Shown: positions 15,208-23,293, counted from the stretch's first letter. The stretch is DNA of 26,248 nucleotides from Brachyspira sp949287565 (GCF_036997615.1 NZ_JAWLQA010000044.1), one strand, 5' to 3'. A program made the numbers and translations. The notes: generated by a model not told the origin, from the sequence alone.

Positions 15208-16281
15208 ATGGAAGAGAATGAGAATAGTCCAAAAATTTTTATTAGACATTTTTTTATTTTTTATATAAAAGTTGCTGTTATTCATACTTTAACTTATATA
15301 GTTTTTGGAATCTTATTCTCTAATATGTTTGATTACAGCTCTATATATAGTAATGACATAATTACTAATTTTATGAGAGGCTTTGAATCTCCTCTTACTG
15401 TTATAGGACCGTTTTTACAGCCTATAAGAGCAATATTCATAGCCATTGCATTATTTCCGCTTAGAAAACTTATAGCCACTAAATTTGGTTGGTTTATACT
15501 ATGGCTTATATTTGTATGTATAGGTATTATTGCAGCCCCTTCATCAGCACCTAGTTCTATAGAAGGTTTGATATATACTCAGCTTCCTCTTGAATTTCAT
15601 TTGGTTAATTTGCCTGAACTTCTTATTCAAACTTTTACTTTTTCTATAATACTTTGGGTTGTTGAAATGCTTCCTCATACTGAAAAAGAATTTTCAAGCA
15701 GGGTATTTTTACTTAAATTGTTATTTGCTATATTATATACAATGATAGGTATATTTTTAACTTCTATATGCGGAATTATTATAATGAATTTCTTAGAATT
15801 AAATTATAATAATGCGAAATTAGATAGAGGTACTGTTTCATATTTATCTACAATATCTATATTAACTATAATTATATCATATTCATTTGCAGATAAAGTT
15901 TATAAAAACAAATTATGGCTTTTGATTACTATTCCATTAATATTATTATTATATATACTTTTCCCTTATGGTTATAATTATTTGTTTAAAACAGTATACA
16001 ATAATAATATGTCATTAATTCCTTATAGTTTATCTGCTGTTTTAATGTCTATTATATATTATGTGCTTTTTGTGATCATCTATGGAAAATTAAAAAATAT
16101 CAATAAAAAATCTGATATTATAGAAGCTGATATAATAGAAAAGAATGATCCAGAAACAACAAATGAAGACAATAATAGAGATAATTTAAAGGTTATAGAA
16201 ATAAATCCTGATAATAATGAAGATGAAAAAAAGGATGATGTAAAATATATAGAAATAAATCCTGATGACAATAATAAATAA
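15208..16281 (+). CDS. Polytopic membrane protein with a repetitive acidic tail
   Basis: Function not recognised. The 357-residue protein has about seven or eight hydrophobic segments between residues 12 and 297. The last 60 residues are hydrophilic, rich in Asp, Glu and Asn, and contain two near-identical peptides, VIEINPDNN and YIEINPDDNN, 18 residues apart. The DNA of this tail is a matching direct repeat with 19 identical bases starting at 16194 and 16248. It begins 16 nt after ymdB with GAGAGA as ribosome-binding site, so it is probably the third gene of the rny operon. Palindromic repeats begin directly after its stop codon. Confidence 0.85.
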   Translation: MEENENSPKIFIRHFFIFYIKVAVIHTLTYIVFGILFSNMFDYSSIYSNDIITNFMRGFESPLTVIGPFLQPIRAIFIAIALFPLRKLIATKFGWFILWLIFVCIGIIAAPSSAPSSIEGLIYTQLPLEFHLVNLPELLIQTFTFSIILWVVEMLPHTEKEFSSRVFLLKLLFAILYTMIGIFLTSICGIIIMNFLELNYNNAKLDRGTVSYLSTISILTIIISYSFADKVYKNKLWLLITIPLILLLYILFPYGYNYLFKTVYNNNMSLIPYSLSAVLMSIIYYVLFVIIYGKLKNINKKSDIIEADIIEKNDPETTNEDNNRDNLKVIEINPDNNEDEKKDDVKYIEINPDDNNK

Positions 16282-16283
16282 TC

Positions 16284-16566
16284 TTATTATTGCTATCGAT
16301 AAACTCTCTGAAATATAGATGACAACTTCCTTCGTCAGTTATCATCTGCTCGTTTATCTCTGGTTATTGCTATCGATAAACTTTTTATCATATAATAAAA
16401 AATCTAGTTTTGCTATCTCTATTAGCTAAAACTGATAGACACTCGATTTTTTATTTATAAATATCTGACAACTAAAGTTATCAGTTACTCGTTTATCTCT
16501 GGTTATTGCTAATAAAAATTGTTCGCATTCAATTATAGTATTGCTATACACTCTCAATTTTTATAT
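16284..16566. repeat. Modular nested palindrome array (three units)
   Basis: Unit 1 (16287-16363) and unit 2 (16364-16502) both begin with TTATTGCTATCGATAAACT. Both carry outer arms GATAAAC/GTTTATC (16298-16304 with 16352-16358; 16375-16381 with 16491-16497). Both contain an inner TGACAACT/AGTTATCA hairpin and end in an identical 24-base segment (16349-16372 and 16488-16511). Unit 2 holds an extra palindrome with perfect 11-bp arms AATAAAAAATC/GATTTTTTATT (16394-16404, 16445-16455). Unit 3 (16503-16566) has arms ATAAAAATTG/CAATTTTTAT (16512-16521, 16555-16564). It is not a CRISPR: unit lengths and contents differ. Confidence 0.7.
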
Positions 16567-16621
16567 TTAACATTCTAATAATTAAAAAATTAAATAATAT
16601 CTTTATAATAAAATGATAAAG

Positions 16622-16690
16622 GTTATGTATGGTAAATAACTTTTTCAACTTTTACTAAGTAAGCCTGTGGTGTGCCATAGGAAAAGTTGA
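16622..16690 (+). repeat. Two-hairpin dispersed repeat, copy D
   Basis: Diverged, more AT-rich copy of the family at 1-129. The upstream hairpin is GTTAT/ATAAC (16622-16626, 16636-16640). The outer arms CAACTTTT/AAAAGTTG (16646-16653, 16682-16689) are perfect over 8 bp. The interior forms CCTGTGG-TGTG-CCATAGG (16664-16681) with one G-T pair. No promoter follows this copy. Confidence 0.65.
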
Positions 16691-16946
16691 TATATTTTTG
16701 CAATACAAGGTAATAAAATACATATAAGACATAAAATTAAAAATGTTCAATAATTCATCAACAATAAATATAAAATGTAGTATTTTAAGTATGAAATGTA
16801 TTATAGTTATTACTAAAATCTATTTTTTCTTTAATTTTCTATAAATTTACATTACATGCTATATTTTTAACATTTACTTATATATTTTTTAGTGTATTAT
16901 AAATTTAATAAAAATTAAATTACTATTATGATTTTGAGATGATTTT

Positions 16947-17636
16947 ATGAAAAAATTATTTTTTTGTTTATTATTGATATTTATAAATACTCTATTTTTG
17001 TTTTCAAAAGAAACTATAGAGAGAGATTTATCATATAATCCAAACTTTAGTTCTTCAAAATTTAATGATTGGCTTTTGGTTGCTACTTTTAATGGTGATA
17101 ACGTTCCTACATTACAATTTATAGATAAAACCGAAAACATGTTTTGGGAATCTTCTGATTCTACTACAAAAGAATATATGTACAAAGGTAAAAATTCAAA
17201 AGCAGGTATCTTTTTTATATCATCTATGACATATTATCAGTATAGAGGATATAATCCTTTATATAGTGAAAAAAGAAATAGAGATAATGCTAATATGATG
17301 AAACGTTTTTATTTCTATAGATTTACAGGAAAAGGCGGCGGAATAATATCTTTAGATAATACTTTGGTAGCAATAGATATTTATACAAAATATGTATATA
17401 TATATGGAGTACCTGTAGAAGAGGAGAAAGTATTTGGTGTTGATGTACCTCAAAGATGGGGTCCTTCTGATACAGTAAAATATAAAGGCTCTATTTTGCC
17501 ATTTTATAAATATGATCCTGTAGGACATGTTCAAGAAGATGGAACTATTGTTTTATATGATTTTTATCTTAATTCATTTTTAGATAAAGAAAATAGATAT
17601 CAGCCTCTTTTAAATAGCAAATATATTTATAAATAA
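16947..17636 (+). CDS. Small exported protein of unknown function
   Basis: Not recognised. The 229-residue protein has a clear N-terminal signal peptide: Lys-Lys, then a hydrophobic stretch to about residue 20, with likely cleavage near LFS-K. There is no lipobox Cys. The mature part is rich in Tyr, Phe, Lys and Asp, probably beta-rich, with a YYQYRGYNPLY segment and a GKGGGIISLD turn in the middle. Only a weak ribosome-binding site (GAGATG) precedes the ATG. It stands alone between a gene-free repeat region and a convergent gene. Confidence 0.82.
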   Translation: MKKLFFCLLLIFINTLFLFSKETIERDLSYNPNFSSSKFNDWLLVATFNGDNVPTLQFIDKTENMFWESSDSTTKEYMYKGKNSKAGIFFISSMTYYQYRGYNPLYSEKRNRDNANMMKRFYFYRFTGKGGGIISLDNTLVAIDIYTKYVYIYGVPVEEEKVFGVDVPQRWGPSDTVKYKGSILPFYKYDPVGHVQEDGTIVLYDFYLNSFLDKENRYQPLLNSKYIYK

Positions 17637-17669
17637 TTTATATATACGAAAAAGTTTTATTAATCAAGA

Positions 17670-17701
17670 AAGCTATCGGCTCTTTAATGAGTTGATAGCT
17701 T
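17670..17701. terminator. Shared hairpin between convergent genes
   Basis: AAGCTATC (17670-17677) pairs with GATAGCTT (17694-17701), and the stem continues inward through two G-T pairs to CTC/GAG around the loop TTTAAT. It lies between the ends of the secreted-protein gene and the DUF4384-like gene and overlaps the latter's stop codon. T-rich sequence is present on both sides but not as a strong run. Confidence 0.55.
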
Positions 17702-18896
17702 ATTCTATTTCTGAAATAGATTTTAAATATACTTTTGATATTTGCCAATCATTAGAATTAATGAATTTTAATTTATATTTTAATTTATCTGTAAATTCTC
17801 CAATTTTATTCTTTTGGCACATTTGAAAACCATCGCCTGTAAAATATTCACCTTTTATCCATTGCTGTTCTTTTTTTGTGTATAAACAGTAAAAGGCATC
17901 TTCTCCAAATGGAGGTCTTATTTTTATATTGAATTTAGAATTTTCAGGAGGAATTACATAGTTTTTTCTTGCTTCTATTTTGTTTTCATATTTATCATTT
18001 GTGAAATTATTAAAATCATTAGGGAACATTAATATAAGATTACCGTCATTTTGAAAGGCAAAAATGTATAAGTACCCTTCAGTATTTGGTCTGAAATTTA
18101 AAGTGAAAGATTCACCTTCTATTATTTCTCCTTGATTATTTATTACATTTGTCTTATTTTCTAATGTTATTCTTTCTATTCTAAAATTAAGATATATTCC
18201 GTTTATAGGAGATTCTATAGCTTTGAATAAAAGGTTAGAGAAATGAAATTCTAAATAAGTGCATATTTCATTTAGAGTTGTTACACTTTCAGACTGATTT
18301 TTCAATTCATATTCTTTAAGTGTATCACCTGTTGCCATATCTATAACTTTGAAATTATATCTCATTTCATAAAGTTCTTCATCACTTTTTTCTTCTCCGT
18401 CTTTATCAATTTTTTCTGTTTTTTCTCCTATTCCATATTCTATCAAATCGCCTAAATCTTTTATTTCATTTGTAAGCACTATATCATTACTAAGCATAGT
18501 ATTTGTAATATTGTAATTGCTTAATATTGTGTTTATTTCATTTGAATTAATAGTGATATTATTTTTATTAGCAGTATTATTGGTATTCTTTAATACTTTT
18601 TCGCTATCCATTATAATAACAGCCTGCACTTTTAGATTTGATGCTACAGTTAATCCTTCTTCTAAACTAAGTTCATTTGTAGAAAATAGTTTTTTCTTTT
18701 CTCTGTCCACAGAAATAGAAGTTTTTTGTTTGAGAGAAGCAAATCTATTTATTGTTCTAACAAACTCTTTTCTCATAGGCTCATTAGCCCTCAAACTATG
18801 ATCCAAATCTACTGTGGCTATAAGCATAGTTTCTCTAGGATAAAGATTTAATGTTATTATAGTGATAATTAAAATGCATTTTAATATTGTTTTCAA
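17700..18896 (-). CDS. Exported DUF4384-like protein
   Basis: The 398-residue protein has an N-terminal signal peptide (about residues 1-19). After it, IATVDLDHSLRANEPMRKEF and AVIIMDSEK suggest a domain that assembles or scores several components. An Asn-rich, low-complexity stretch covers about residues 105-140. The C-terminal half (GESFTLNFRPNTEGYLYIFAFQNDGNLILMFPN, then YVIPP and PPFGEDAFYCL) matches the pattern of DUF4384, found in exported bacterial proteins. The start is TTG, chosen because AGGAG lies five bases upstream and the frame begins with the signal peptide. That ribosome-binding site overlaps the parB stop codon, and the two genes are 8 nt apart, so it is the third gene of the parAB unit. 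Confidence 0.78.
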   Translation of the reverse strand: MKTILKCILIITIITLNLYPRETMLIATVDLDHSLRANEPMRKEFVRTINRFASLKQKTSISVDREKKKLFSTNELSLEEGLTVASNLKVQAVIIMDSEKVLKNTNNTANKNNITINSNEINTILSNYNITNTMLSNDIVLTNEIKDLGDLIEYGIGEKTEKIDKDGEEKSDEELYEMRYNFKVIDMATGDTLKEYELKNQSESVTTLNEICTYLEFHFSNLLFKAIESPINGIYLNFRIERITLENKTNVINNQGEIIEGESFTLNFRPNTEGYLYIFAFQNDGNLILMFPNDFNNFTNDKYENKIEARKNYVIPPENSKFNIKIRPPFGEDAFYCLYTKKEQQWIKGEYFTGDGFQMCQKNKIGEFTDKLKYKLKFINSNDWQISKVYLKSISEIE

Positions 18897-18904
18897 AATT
18901 TCTC

Positions 18905-19870
18905 CTAATATTCAAGAGTAGGTTTTATTCCTGTTTCTCTTTCATATACCTTTTCAAGCATATCCATTATTCTTGATAAATCATCAGAACTGTAATATTC
19001 TATTACTATTTTACCCTCTTTTCCATTTTTATCTATAACATTAACTTTAGTAGAGAATATTTTTTCTAAATCATTTTCTAACCTTTTTATATTAGGATCT
19101 TTCTTATTTTCTTTTTTTACTTCATTTTGATTTTCTGTATTTTCTTCACTATTGTTTGAATTAGAATCATTTGATATATTATTTTTTCTTTCTTTTACTA
19201 TTCTCTCGCATTCTCTTACAGAATATCCTTTTTCTACTATTTCTTTAGCGAATTCTTCTCTTTCATTCTCATCATCTAATGATAATATAGTTCTTGCATG
19301 TCCTTCGGTTATTTTGGATTCTAATACTAAATTTTGTATATTTTCGCTTAAATCTAATATACGCATAGAATTAGATATTGTACTTCTGCTTTTTCCCACT
19401 CTGTTTGCTAATTCTTCTTGTTTAATATTCAAATCATATATTAATTTTTTATAGCTTCTAGCAACTTCTATAGCATTTAAATCGGCTCTTTGTATGTTTT
19501 CAACTAAAGTAAGCTCAAGCATTTTAGAATCTGCTATATTTTCTAATACTAATGCTGGCACTCTATCTCTATTTAAGAATTTAAATGCTCTGAATCTTCT
19601 TTCTCCGGATATTATTTGATATTTTCCGTCTTTTTCTCTTAAAGTAATAGGGTTTATAAGCCCATTTTCTTTTATAGATTCGGCAAGACCTTGTATTTCT
19701 TCTTCATTAAATACTTTTCTAGGCTGATCCGGATTAACATCTATAAGAGAAACATCTATTTCCAATACTCCTCTTTTTTCTGCCTCTTCAGCTGCTGTTC
19801 TTATTTCATTGTCAGTAGATTTTATTAATGCACTTAAACCCTGACCGCCAAGTCCGCCTTTTCTGCTCAT
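18905..19870 (-). CDS. parB: Chromosome partitioning protein ParB
   Basis: CTP-dependent clamp that loads on parS sites and works with ParA in chromosome segregation. The 321 residues have all the expected parts: an N-terminal ParA-interacting segment (RKGGLGGQGLSALI), a CTPase domain with GERRFRA (residues 89-95) and ENIQRADL (124-131), a central helix-turn-helix (ANRVGKSRSTISNSMRIL), and a C-terminal dimerisation domain after an Asn/Glu/Lys-rich linker (about 228-258). AGAGGAT precedes the ATG. It lies 82 nt after parA. No parS-like TGTTTCACGTGAAACA sequence is seen in the window. Confidence 0.97.
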   Translation of the reverse strand: MSRKGGLGGQGLSALIKSTDNEIRTAAEEAEKRGVLEIDVSLIDVNPDQPRKVFNEEEIQGLAESIKENGLINPITLREKDGKYQIISGERRFRAFKFLNRDRVPALVLENIADSKMLELTLVENIQRADLNAIEVARSYKKLIYDLNIKQEELANRVGKSRSTISNSMRILDLSENIQNLVLESKITEGHARTILSLDDENEREEFAKEIVEKGYSVRECERIVKERKNNISNDSNSNNSEENTENQNEVKKENKKDPNIKRLENDLEKIFSTKVNVIDKNGKEGKIVIEYYSSDDLSRIMDMLEKVYERETGIKPTLEY

Positions 19871-19952
19871 ATAAATCCTCTTAATTTTATTTAATTAATA
19901 TATTTTTAAATAATATTATAATACAATAGCATTCTTATATTAAAAATACTAA

Positions 19953-20717
19953 TTATTTAGATTTTTCAATAAACTCTTTTGCGAATTCTTTATAACTTCT
20001 AGCCCCCACACAATCCTTATCATAATCGCCTATAGCTTTACCATAAGAAGGAGCTTCACTTAATCTTACATTTCTAGGTATCATAGTTTTATAAGTTTTT
20101 TCTTTAAAGAAATTTACTACTTCTTTTACTACATCTGAAGCTAATTTTGTTCTAGCATCATACATAGTGAGTAGAACACCCTCTATTTTTAATTCTTTAT
20201 TAAGATTCTCTTTTACAAGTGCTATTGTGTTATTAAGTTCGGCAACCCCGTCTAAAGCATAAAACTCGCATTGTATAGGTATAAGAACGGAATCAGCAGC
20301 AGTTAGGGCATTAAGAGTTAATATACCCAAAGTAGGGGGGCAATCTATAAATATATATTCATATTCACTTTTTATAGTTTCTATAGCTTTTTTTAGTTTA
20401 TATTCTCTTGCTATTTCATTAACCAATTCAATTTGAGCACCTACTAAGTCAGAATTTGATGGTATTAGATATAAATTTTCCTGATAAGTAGGCATTATTG
20501 CTTCATTTGCTGCAGCCTGACCTATTAATATATCATAAACGCTTTTTTTCATTGTATCTCTTGTGACACCCACTCCTAAACAAGCATTAGCCTGCGGGTC
20601 AATATCTATTAAAAGTGTTTTGTGTCCCATTGATGCTATTACAGCACTTAAATTTATTGCTGTAGTTGTTTTTCCTACTCCGCCTTTTTGATTGACTATA
20701 GCTATAACTTTAGACAT
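19953..20717 (-). CDS. parA: Chromosome partitioning ATPase ParA (Soj type)
   Basis: Deviant-Walker ATPase that binds DNA non-specifically and moves ParB-parS complexes. The 254 residues indicate the short chromosomal (Soj) form without an N-terminal DNA-binding domain. Walker A is KGGVGKT (residues 11-17) with the signature lysine Lys11; Walker A' is LLIDIDPQANAC and Walker B YIFIDCPPTLGIL. AAGGAT precedes the ATG. A good promoter lies about 40 bases upstream (20758-20785). The parA-parB-DUF4384 gene order reads as one operon. Confidence 0.97.
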   Translation of the reverse strand: MSKVIAIVNQKGGVGKTTTAINLSAVIASMGHKTLLIDIDPQANACLGVGVTRDTMKKSVYDILIGQAAANEAIMPTYQENLYLIPSNSDLVGAQIELVNEIAREYKLKKAIETIKSEYEYIFIDCPPTLGILTLNALTAADSVLIPIQCEFYALDGVAELNNTIALVKENLNKELKIEGVLLTMYDARTKLASDVVKEVVNFFKEKTYKTMIPRNVRLSEAPSYGKAIGDYDKDCVGARSYKEFAKEFIEKSK

Positions 20718-20757
20718 AAATATATCCTTAAACTAAAAACTATCATGAAATTATATT

Positions 20758-20785
20758 ATTATATCAAAATCGGGCATTTTATCAA
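20758..20785 (-). promoter_or_regulatory. Promoter of parA
   Basis: On the minus strand TTGATA (20785-20780), a 16-base spacer and TATAAT (20763-20758). The spacer contains AAAAT/ATTTT arms around GCCCG, which could be an operator, but the match is short. Confidence 0.55.
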
Positions 20786-20937
20786 GTTTTATGTATAACT
20801 ATTTTATTAATATAGTTTATTTTATATATTTCTTTTTATGTTATAATATAGTAGTTTATTTGATTATTTATTATTTAAATATTGTTGACAAAATATTCTG
20901 CTATTATATGTACTTTTATATTGTAAACTAAAATATA

Positions 20938-21693
20938 TCATTTGTATTTAAATATAGATATTCCAATATTATTCCAAACTTCTATATCTTTATTATCAAA
21001 TTTATTATCAGTTATGATATTAGAAATTTTTTCTATTGGGAAAACCGTCCAAGGATATGCTATATTGAATTTTGTACTGTCCGCCAATATAAATGATTCT
21101 TTGCTTTTTTCAAACATCACAAATTCTGTTTGTTGCTGCATTTGTGTATTTTGAGTAACGCCTCTGTTTATATCTATTCCCATAGCACCTACAAAGCTTA
21201 TATCAGGGTATAAATCTTCAAGCTGTCTTGTATCTTTCGATTCAAAAGACTCTGTTCTGTCATTCCATTTTCCGCCTATAACTATTAAATTTATTTCAGG
21301 ATGCTGTATTACAAATGTTATTATAGGTACTGAATTGGTAACTATTGTTATATTTTTATAGTTTAGTATGTTTTCTAATATATAAAATGAAGTTGATCCA
21401 CCGCCTATGAATATAGTTTTATTATTGCTTATAAAAGAAGAAGCATATTCTCCTATTTGTTTTTTTAAATTTTGATTTTCATTTATCTTTCTTGAGAAAT
21501 TTGAATAGTAAAATGATGATGTAATAACAGCTTTTCCTCTTTTGAAAGAAATTAAATTTTCATTTGCAAGTTCATTTAAATATTTTCTTGCTGTAGGTAT
21601 GGTTATAGAGCATAATTCTACAATATCATGTATGCTTGCTTCTTTATTTTCATTTATATAATTCAGTATTATATTTCTATATTTAAAATCCAT
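20938..21693 (-). CDS. DeoR-family transcriptional regulator (probable beta-glucoside repressor)
   Basis: The 251-residue protein has an N-terminal winged helix (about residues 1-60: YRNIILNYINENKEASIHDIVELC, then TARKYLNELANENLI) and a C-terminal DeoR sugar-phosphate sensor domain with IFIGGGSTSFYILE (about 94-107), a VTNSVPI segment and ILADSTKF. It is divergent from the 6-phospho-beta-glucosidase/PTS genes and probably represses them, releasing when a phosphosugar binds. The ATG at 21693 is chosen because AAGAGG lies nine bases upstream; an in-frame TTG at 21717 would place that ribosome-binding site inside the gene. Its promoter is at 21717-21745. Confidence 0.9.
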   Translation of the reverse strand: MDFKYRNIILNYINENKEASIHDIVELCSITIPTARKYLNELANENLISFKRGKAVITSSFYYSNFSRKINENQNLKKQIGEYASSFISNNKTIFIGGGSTSFYILENILNYKNITIVTNSVPIITFVIQHPEINLIVIGGKWNDRTESFESKDTRQLEDLYPDISFVGAMGIDINRGVTQNTQMQQQTEFVMFEKSKESFILADSTKFNIAYPWTVFPIEKISNIITDNKFDNKDIEVWNNIGISIFKYK

Positions 21694-21716
21694 ATTATAT
21701 AACCTCTTAAAATCCA

Positions 21717-21745
21717 ATTATAATTTGTTTTATTATTAATATCAA
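21717..21745 (-). promoter_or_regulatory. Promoter of the DeoR-type regulator gene
   Basis: On the minus strand TTGATA (21745-21740), a 17-base spacer and TATAAT (21722-21717). The palindrome at 21752-21773 lies just upstream, so the regulator may also bind near its own promoter. Confidence 0.55.
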
Positions 21746-21751
21746 TTATAA

Positions 21752-21773
21752 AAAAGAAAAAATATTTTCTTTT
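21752..21773. promoter_or_regulatory. Operator candidate 1 of the beta-glucoside unit
   Basis: AAAAGAAAA (21752-21760) and TTTTCTTTT (21765-21773) form a perfect 9-bp inverted repeat with centre AATA. A related palindrome lies 40 bp away (centre to centre). Confidence 0.5.
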
Positions 21774-21793
21774 TATTTCTTTAAAAATATTAA

Positions 21794-21811
21794 AAGAAAA
21801 ATGTTTTTCTT
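21794..21811. promoter_or_regulatory. Operator candidate 2 of the beta-glucoside unit
   Basis: AAGAAAAA (21794-21801) and TTTTTCTT (21804-21811) form an 8-bp inverted repeat with centre TG. It ends just before the -35 element of the glucosidase promoter. A third, half-palindromic copy (ATTTTTCTTTT, 21825-21835) fills the promoter spacer. Confidence 0.5.
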
Positions 21812-21812
21812 A

Positions 21813-21840
21813 TTGACATAAAATATTTTTCTTTTATAAT
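21813..21840 (+). promoter_or_regulatory. Promoter of the beta-glucoside operon
   Basis: Consensus TTGACA (21813-21818), a 16-base spacer and TATAAT (21835-21840), about 30 bases before the ATG. The short leader leaves no room for an antiterminator hairpin, so control at the operator is more likely than LicT/BglG-type antitermination. Confidence 0.75.
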
Positions 21841-21870
21841 GTATTATTATTTGTAGAGAGGTTATTATTT

Positions 21871-23265
21871 ATGAATAATTCTTTTCCTAAAAATTTTTTA
21901 TGGGGCGGTGCTATATCAGCAAATCAAGCTGAAGGAGCATATAATATAGACGGTAAAGGACTTTCCACAGCAGATGTATCACCAAATGGGGTGGTATTTC
22001 CTCCAAAACTTCCATTTGACAGCAATGTTTATAATCCTTTTCATAGCGGTATAGATTTTTATCATACTTATAAAGAAGATATAAAATTATTAGCTGAACT
22101 TGGTATAAATTGTTTTAGAACTTCTATAGCTTGGACAAGAATTTTTCCTACAGGTACAGAAGATATTCCAAATGAAAAGGGATTAGAATTTTATGACAAA
22201 TTATTTGATGAACTTTTGAAATATAATATAGAGCCTTTTATAACTATATCTCATTATGAAATGCCTTTATATTTGGTTGAAAAATTCGGAGGCTGGAAAA
22301 ATAGAAAATTAATAGGTTTTTTCTGTAAGTTTGCAGAAACTATATTCAACAGATATAAAGATAAAGTAAAATATTGGCTTACATTCAATGAACTTAATTT
22401 TACTTTATCTATACCTTTCACAGGTGCCGGACTATTAGAAGAAGATGATAAAAGTAAATATCAGGCACTTCATCATCAATTAGTAGCTAGTGCAAAAGCA
22501 GTTAAACTTTGTCATGATATTATAAAAGATTCAAAAATAGGCTGTATGATTTCATATTCTCCAATATATCCAGATACTCCTAATCCAGAAGATGTTTTTG
22601 CTTGTTTGAAAGAACAGAGAAAATTAACATTATGTCCTGATGTTCAAGTAAAAGGTGAGTATCCTTTTTATATTAAAAAATTATTTAAAGAGCTCGGAAT
22701 ATCTGTTGATAAAAATGATTATGAGATAATCAAGAATACTGTTGACTTTATAGGCTTTAGTTATTATTCAAGTAAAGTTATTAGTGCTGATACATCAAAA
22801 AAACAATTGGTTTCAGGCAATATGCAAAAAGGTGTAAGAAATAATTATCTTAAAACTAGCGAATGGGGTTGGCAGATAGATCCTTTGGGACTAAGAATTA
22901 CTTTGAATAATTTATATGACAGATATAGAAAACCGTTATTTATAGTAGAGAATGGACTTGGTGCTTTGGATAATCTTACAGAAGATATGAAAGTTCATGA
23001 TAATTATAGAATAGAGTATATAAAAGAACATCTTTTGGAAGTATACAATGCTATAGAAGATGGTGTTGATTTGCTTGGTTATTTGAGCTGGGGGCCTATA
23101 GATATAATTAGTGCATCTACAGCTGAGATGTCAAAGAGATATGGATATATTTATGTTGATAAAGATAATGAAGGAAAAGGTTCTTTAAAAAGAATCAAGA
23201 AAGACAGCTTTTATTGGTATTCAGAAGTTATAAAAACTAATGGTCTTAGTTTACATAATAAATAA
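21871..23265 (+). CDS. bglA: 6-phospho-beta-glucosidase (glycoside hydrolase family 1)
   Basis: Cytoplasmic enzyme that splits phosphorylated beta-glucosides delivered by the PTS into glucose-6-phosphate and glucose or an aglycone. The 464 residues are typical for GH1. It starts with FPKNFLWGGAISANQAEGAY, has the acid/base glutamate in TFNEL (Glu174) and the nucleophile in IVENGLG (Glu360). The segment SASTAEMSKRYGYIYVD (residues 414-430) is the phosphate-binding loop that separates 6-phospho enzymes from plain beta-glucosidases. AGAGAGG precedes the ATG. The PTS permease gene starts 28 nt after its stop. The exact sugar (cellobiose, arbutin, salicin, gentiobiose) cannot be read from the sequence. 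Confidence 0.95.
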   Translation: MNNSFPKNFLWGGAISANQAEGAYNIDGKGLSTADVSPNGVVFPPKLPFDSNVYNPFHSGIDFYHTYKEDIKLLAELGINCFRTSIAWTRIFPTGTEDIPNEKGLEFYDKLFDELLKYNIEPFITISHYEMPLYLVEKFGGWKNRKLIGFFCKFAETIFNRYKDKVKYWLTFNELNFTLSIPFTGAGLLEEDDKSKYQALHHQLVASAKAVKLCHDIIKDSKIGCMISYSPIYPDTPNPEDVFACLKEQRKLTLCPDVQVKGEYPFYIKKLFKELGISVDKNDYEIIKNTVDFIGFSYYSSKVISADTSKKQLVSGNMQKGVRNNYLKTSEWGWQIDPLGLRITLNNLYDRYRKPLFIVENGLGALDNLTEDMKVHDNYRIEYIKEHLLEVYNAIEDGVDLLGYLSWGPIDIISASTAEMSKRYGYIYVDKDNEGKGSLKRIKKDSFYWYSEVIKTNGLSLHNK

Positions 23266-23293
23266 TTATATTATTAAATTAAAGGAGATTGCT

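Larger units (their letters stand above)
16282..16946. other. Gene-free spacer with palindrome array and repeat
   Basis: 665 bases with no credible coding frame. It contains the nested palindrome array (16284-16566), two-hairpin repeat copy D (16622-16690), AT-rich sequence, and near the end a possible promoter for the secreted-protein gene: TTTACT (16873-16878), 16 bases, TATTAT (16895-16900). Confidence 0.6.

Noticed and set aside
16284..16566. CRISPR array
   Set aside because: Repeats differ in length, are nested and are themselves separated by related palindromes; there are no uniform spacers and no cas genes.
18905..20717. parS site near parAB
   Set aside because: No sequence close to TGTTTCACGTGAAACA was found; TGAAA-N3-TTTCA in the 46-bp repeat has the arms in the opposite order.
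21694..21717. Upstream TTG start for the DeoR-type regulator
   Set aside because: AAGAGG lies between the TTG and the ATG at 21693, and the TTG overlaps the -10 element of the regulator promoter.
21841..21870. Riboswitch or BglG/LicT-type antiterminator in the bglA leader
   Set aside because: The leader is only about 25 bases long and has no hairpin or conserved antiterminator sequence.
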